Below, in pieces: positions 63,055-64,000 of a stretch of DNA of 64,000 nt (positions are counted from its first letter, which is position 1; each line of letters begins with the position of its first letter). The position numbers and the translations under genes are program-made. This DNA comes from Clostridium niameyense (GTDB lineage: Bacteria > Bacillota > Clostridia > Clostridiales > Clostridiaceae), in NCBI RefSeq assembly GCF_001243045.1, contig NZ_LN849007.1:462989-526988 (forward strand), in the 5' to 3' direction. Under the pieces are notes generated by a model. It was given only the letters and a program-made list of their open reading frames with translations, ran no database searches and was not told where the DNA came from.

Positions 63055-63435
63055 ATGGAAAAAGCAATTATAGCTACTAAAAAAGCCCCAGCAGCTTTGG
63101 GACCATATTCACAAGCAGTAAAGGTAGGAAATTTATTATTTACATCAGGTCAAATACCTTTAATACCAGAAACAGGGGAATTGATTTGTGATGATATTAA
63201 AAGAGCTACAGAAAGATCAATGGAAAATTTAAGAGCAGTTTTAGAAGAAGCAGGAACTTCTTTTGATAAAGTAATAAAGTCTGTAATATTTGTTAAAGAT
63301 ATGAATGATTTTGCTGCTGTTAATGAAGTTTATGGAAAATATTTTACTTCAAATCCACCAGCTAGATCTTGCGTTCAAGTAGCAAAATTACCTAAAGATG
63401 CACCAATAGAAATTGAATTGGTAGCTATGGTATAA
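63055..63435 (+). CDS. ridA: RidA family enamine/imine deaminase
   Basis: A 126-residue YjgF/YER057c protein: 'AIIATKKAPAALGPYSQAVKVGNLLFTSGQIPLIP' and the active Arg in 'NPPARSCVQVAKLPKDAPIEIELVA'. Removes reactive 2-aminoacrylate. ATG 63055 after AAGGAG; the frame is open to 63049. Confidence 0.97.
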   Translation: MEKAIIATKKAPAALGPYSQAVKVGNLLFTSGQIPLIPETGELICDDIKRATERSMENLRAVLEEAGTSFDKVIKSVIFVKDMNDFAAVNEVYGKYFTSNPPARSCVQVAKLPKDAPIEIELVAMV

Positions 63436-63533
63436 AATTTATTGAACATATTATAAATGAGGAGCTTTTATAGCTCTTCATTTGTTTAAATGGGATAAAA
63501 CAACTTACATATATTCTAAAGGAGAAGCACACA

Positions 63534-64000
63534 ATGGATAATAAATTAACTTTTATAGCTTCCAATCAACAAGAATTAGATATAAAAGATTATTTAAAAA
63601 ATATAGAAAACTTATCTAGTAGATTAGTAAGAAAGGCTTTGAGAGAAGGAAGAATATTTTTAAATAAGAAAAGAGTAATAAAAAAAGCTAAAGTTGCTTT
63701 AAATGATATGATAGAGGTATATATGCCAGAGGAAGAACATCAAAATATAGAACCAGAAAAAATGAAGTTACATATTATATATGAGGATGATGATATTTTA
63801 GTTATAAATAAAGAACCAGGGATAGTAGTACACCCAACTAAAAGACATCCTAATGGAACCTTATCTAATGGGATATTATATTATTTTAAAGAAAACAATG
63901 AAAAATGTATAGTTAGATTAGTAAGTAGATTAGATATGGATACTTCAGGATTAATATTAATAGCCAAAAATCAATTTTCTCATATGGCATTAGCTAGGGA
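63534..64000 (+). CDS. RluD family pseudouridine synthase (cut by window end)
   Basis: The first 155 codons are visible. An S4 RNA-binding domain ('SSRLVRKALREGRIFLNKKRVIKKAKVALNDMIEVYM') is followed by the start of the RluA-type catalytic domain ('IYEDDDILVINKEPGIVVHPTK') and the catalytic-Asp motif SRLDMDTSGL (usually HRLDxxTSG). Makes pseudouridine in 23S rRNA or tRNA. ATG 63534 after AAAGGAG. The frame is open at the window edge. Confidence 0.92.
   Translation, partial: MDNKLTFIASNQQELDIKDYLKNIENLSSRLVRKALREGRIFLNKKRVIKKAKVALNDMIEVYMPEEEHQNIEPEKMKLHIIYEDDDILVINKEPGIVVHPTKRHPNGTLSNGILYYFKENNEKCIVRLVSRLDMDTSGLILIAKNQFSHMALAR

Overview
The window is a low-GC (roughly 28-30 % by eye), endospore-forming Firmicute chromosome segment. 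Gene content (SpoVA proteins, an alpha/beta-type SASP, YunB, BofC-like, a SpoIVFB-like protease, the SCIFF peptide system, MinE together with MinC/MinD, TIGR03960/TIGR03936 and DUF4321 proteins) and heavy A/T third-position codon use point to Clostridium sensu stricto (Clostridiaceae cluster I, for example the C. tetani / C. novyi / C. botulinum neighbourhood). I cannot fix the species from sequence alone. Almost all of the window is core chromosome in the order known from Bacillus and Clostridium. I see no insertion sequence, prophage, CRISPR array or integrase.

Layout. 1-1.5 kb: end of the spoVA operon (spoVAC 3' end, spoVAD, spoVAE), closed by strong hairpins and facing a class A penicillin-binding protein on the minus strand. 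4.3-7.5 kb: yunB, then hpt and hflX, which are transcribed divergently from overlapping promoters. HflX carries an unusual N-terminal JAMM-like domain. 7.6-11.7 kb: a small, less conserved block (zinc-ribbon protein, nucleotidyltransferase, MocR-type regulator, HEAT-repeat protein, YigZ). 11.8-22.1 kb: yebC, bofC-like, ruvAB, queA, tgt, yajC, a TIGR04086 membrane protein, the SCIFF peptide and its radical-SAM maturase, then secD and secF. 22.3-31.7 kb: a short, apparently catalytically dead RecJ-like protein, apt, rel, dtd, an MBL hydrolase, hemZ, hisS and aspS.

31.8-39.8 kb: an RNA-rich stretch. A 6S RNA follows aspS, a tRNA-Leu(CAA) lies on the minus strand, then a SASP and a 50-residue unknown peptide, RseC-like, aroC, polA, coaE, a lytic transglycosylase, tRNA-Leu(GAG) and a second 6S-like RNA with its own promoter and terminator. 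39.8-53.5 kb: an ACT-domain protein, a GNAT-like protein, a SPOR-domain protein, then the cell-shape and division cluster DUF4321-maf-radC-mreBCD-PBP2-minCDE-rodA, followed by M23 and M50 peptidases in the positions of spoIVFA and spoIVFB. 53.6-64 kb: two radical-SAM-family genes, RNase G, the L21 leader with rplU-prp-rpmA, obgE, yhbY, nadD, yqeK, an LCP-family cell-wall enzyme, a RidA protein and the start of an RluD-family pseudouridine synthase cut by the window edge.

Functionally the window joins cell-wall growth and septum placement (mre, min, rodA, PBPs, LCP, LytM), sporulation and germination proteins, Sec export (yajC/secDF), the stringent response and purine salvage (rel, apt, hpt), translation (tRNA synthetases, tRNA modification, L21/L27, Obg, HflX) and transcription control by 6S RNA. 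The least ordinary items are the RecJ-like pseudoenzyme at the recJ locus, the JAMM-HflX fusion, the two 6S RNAs, a probable AUA start codon in yunB, and several terminator-like hairpins sitting inside leaders.
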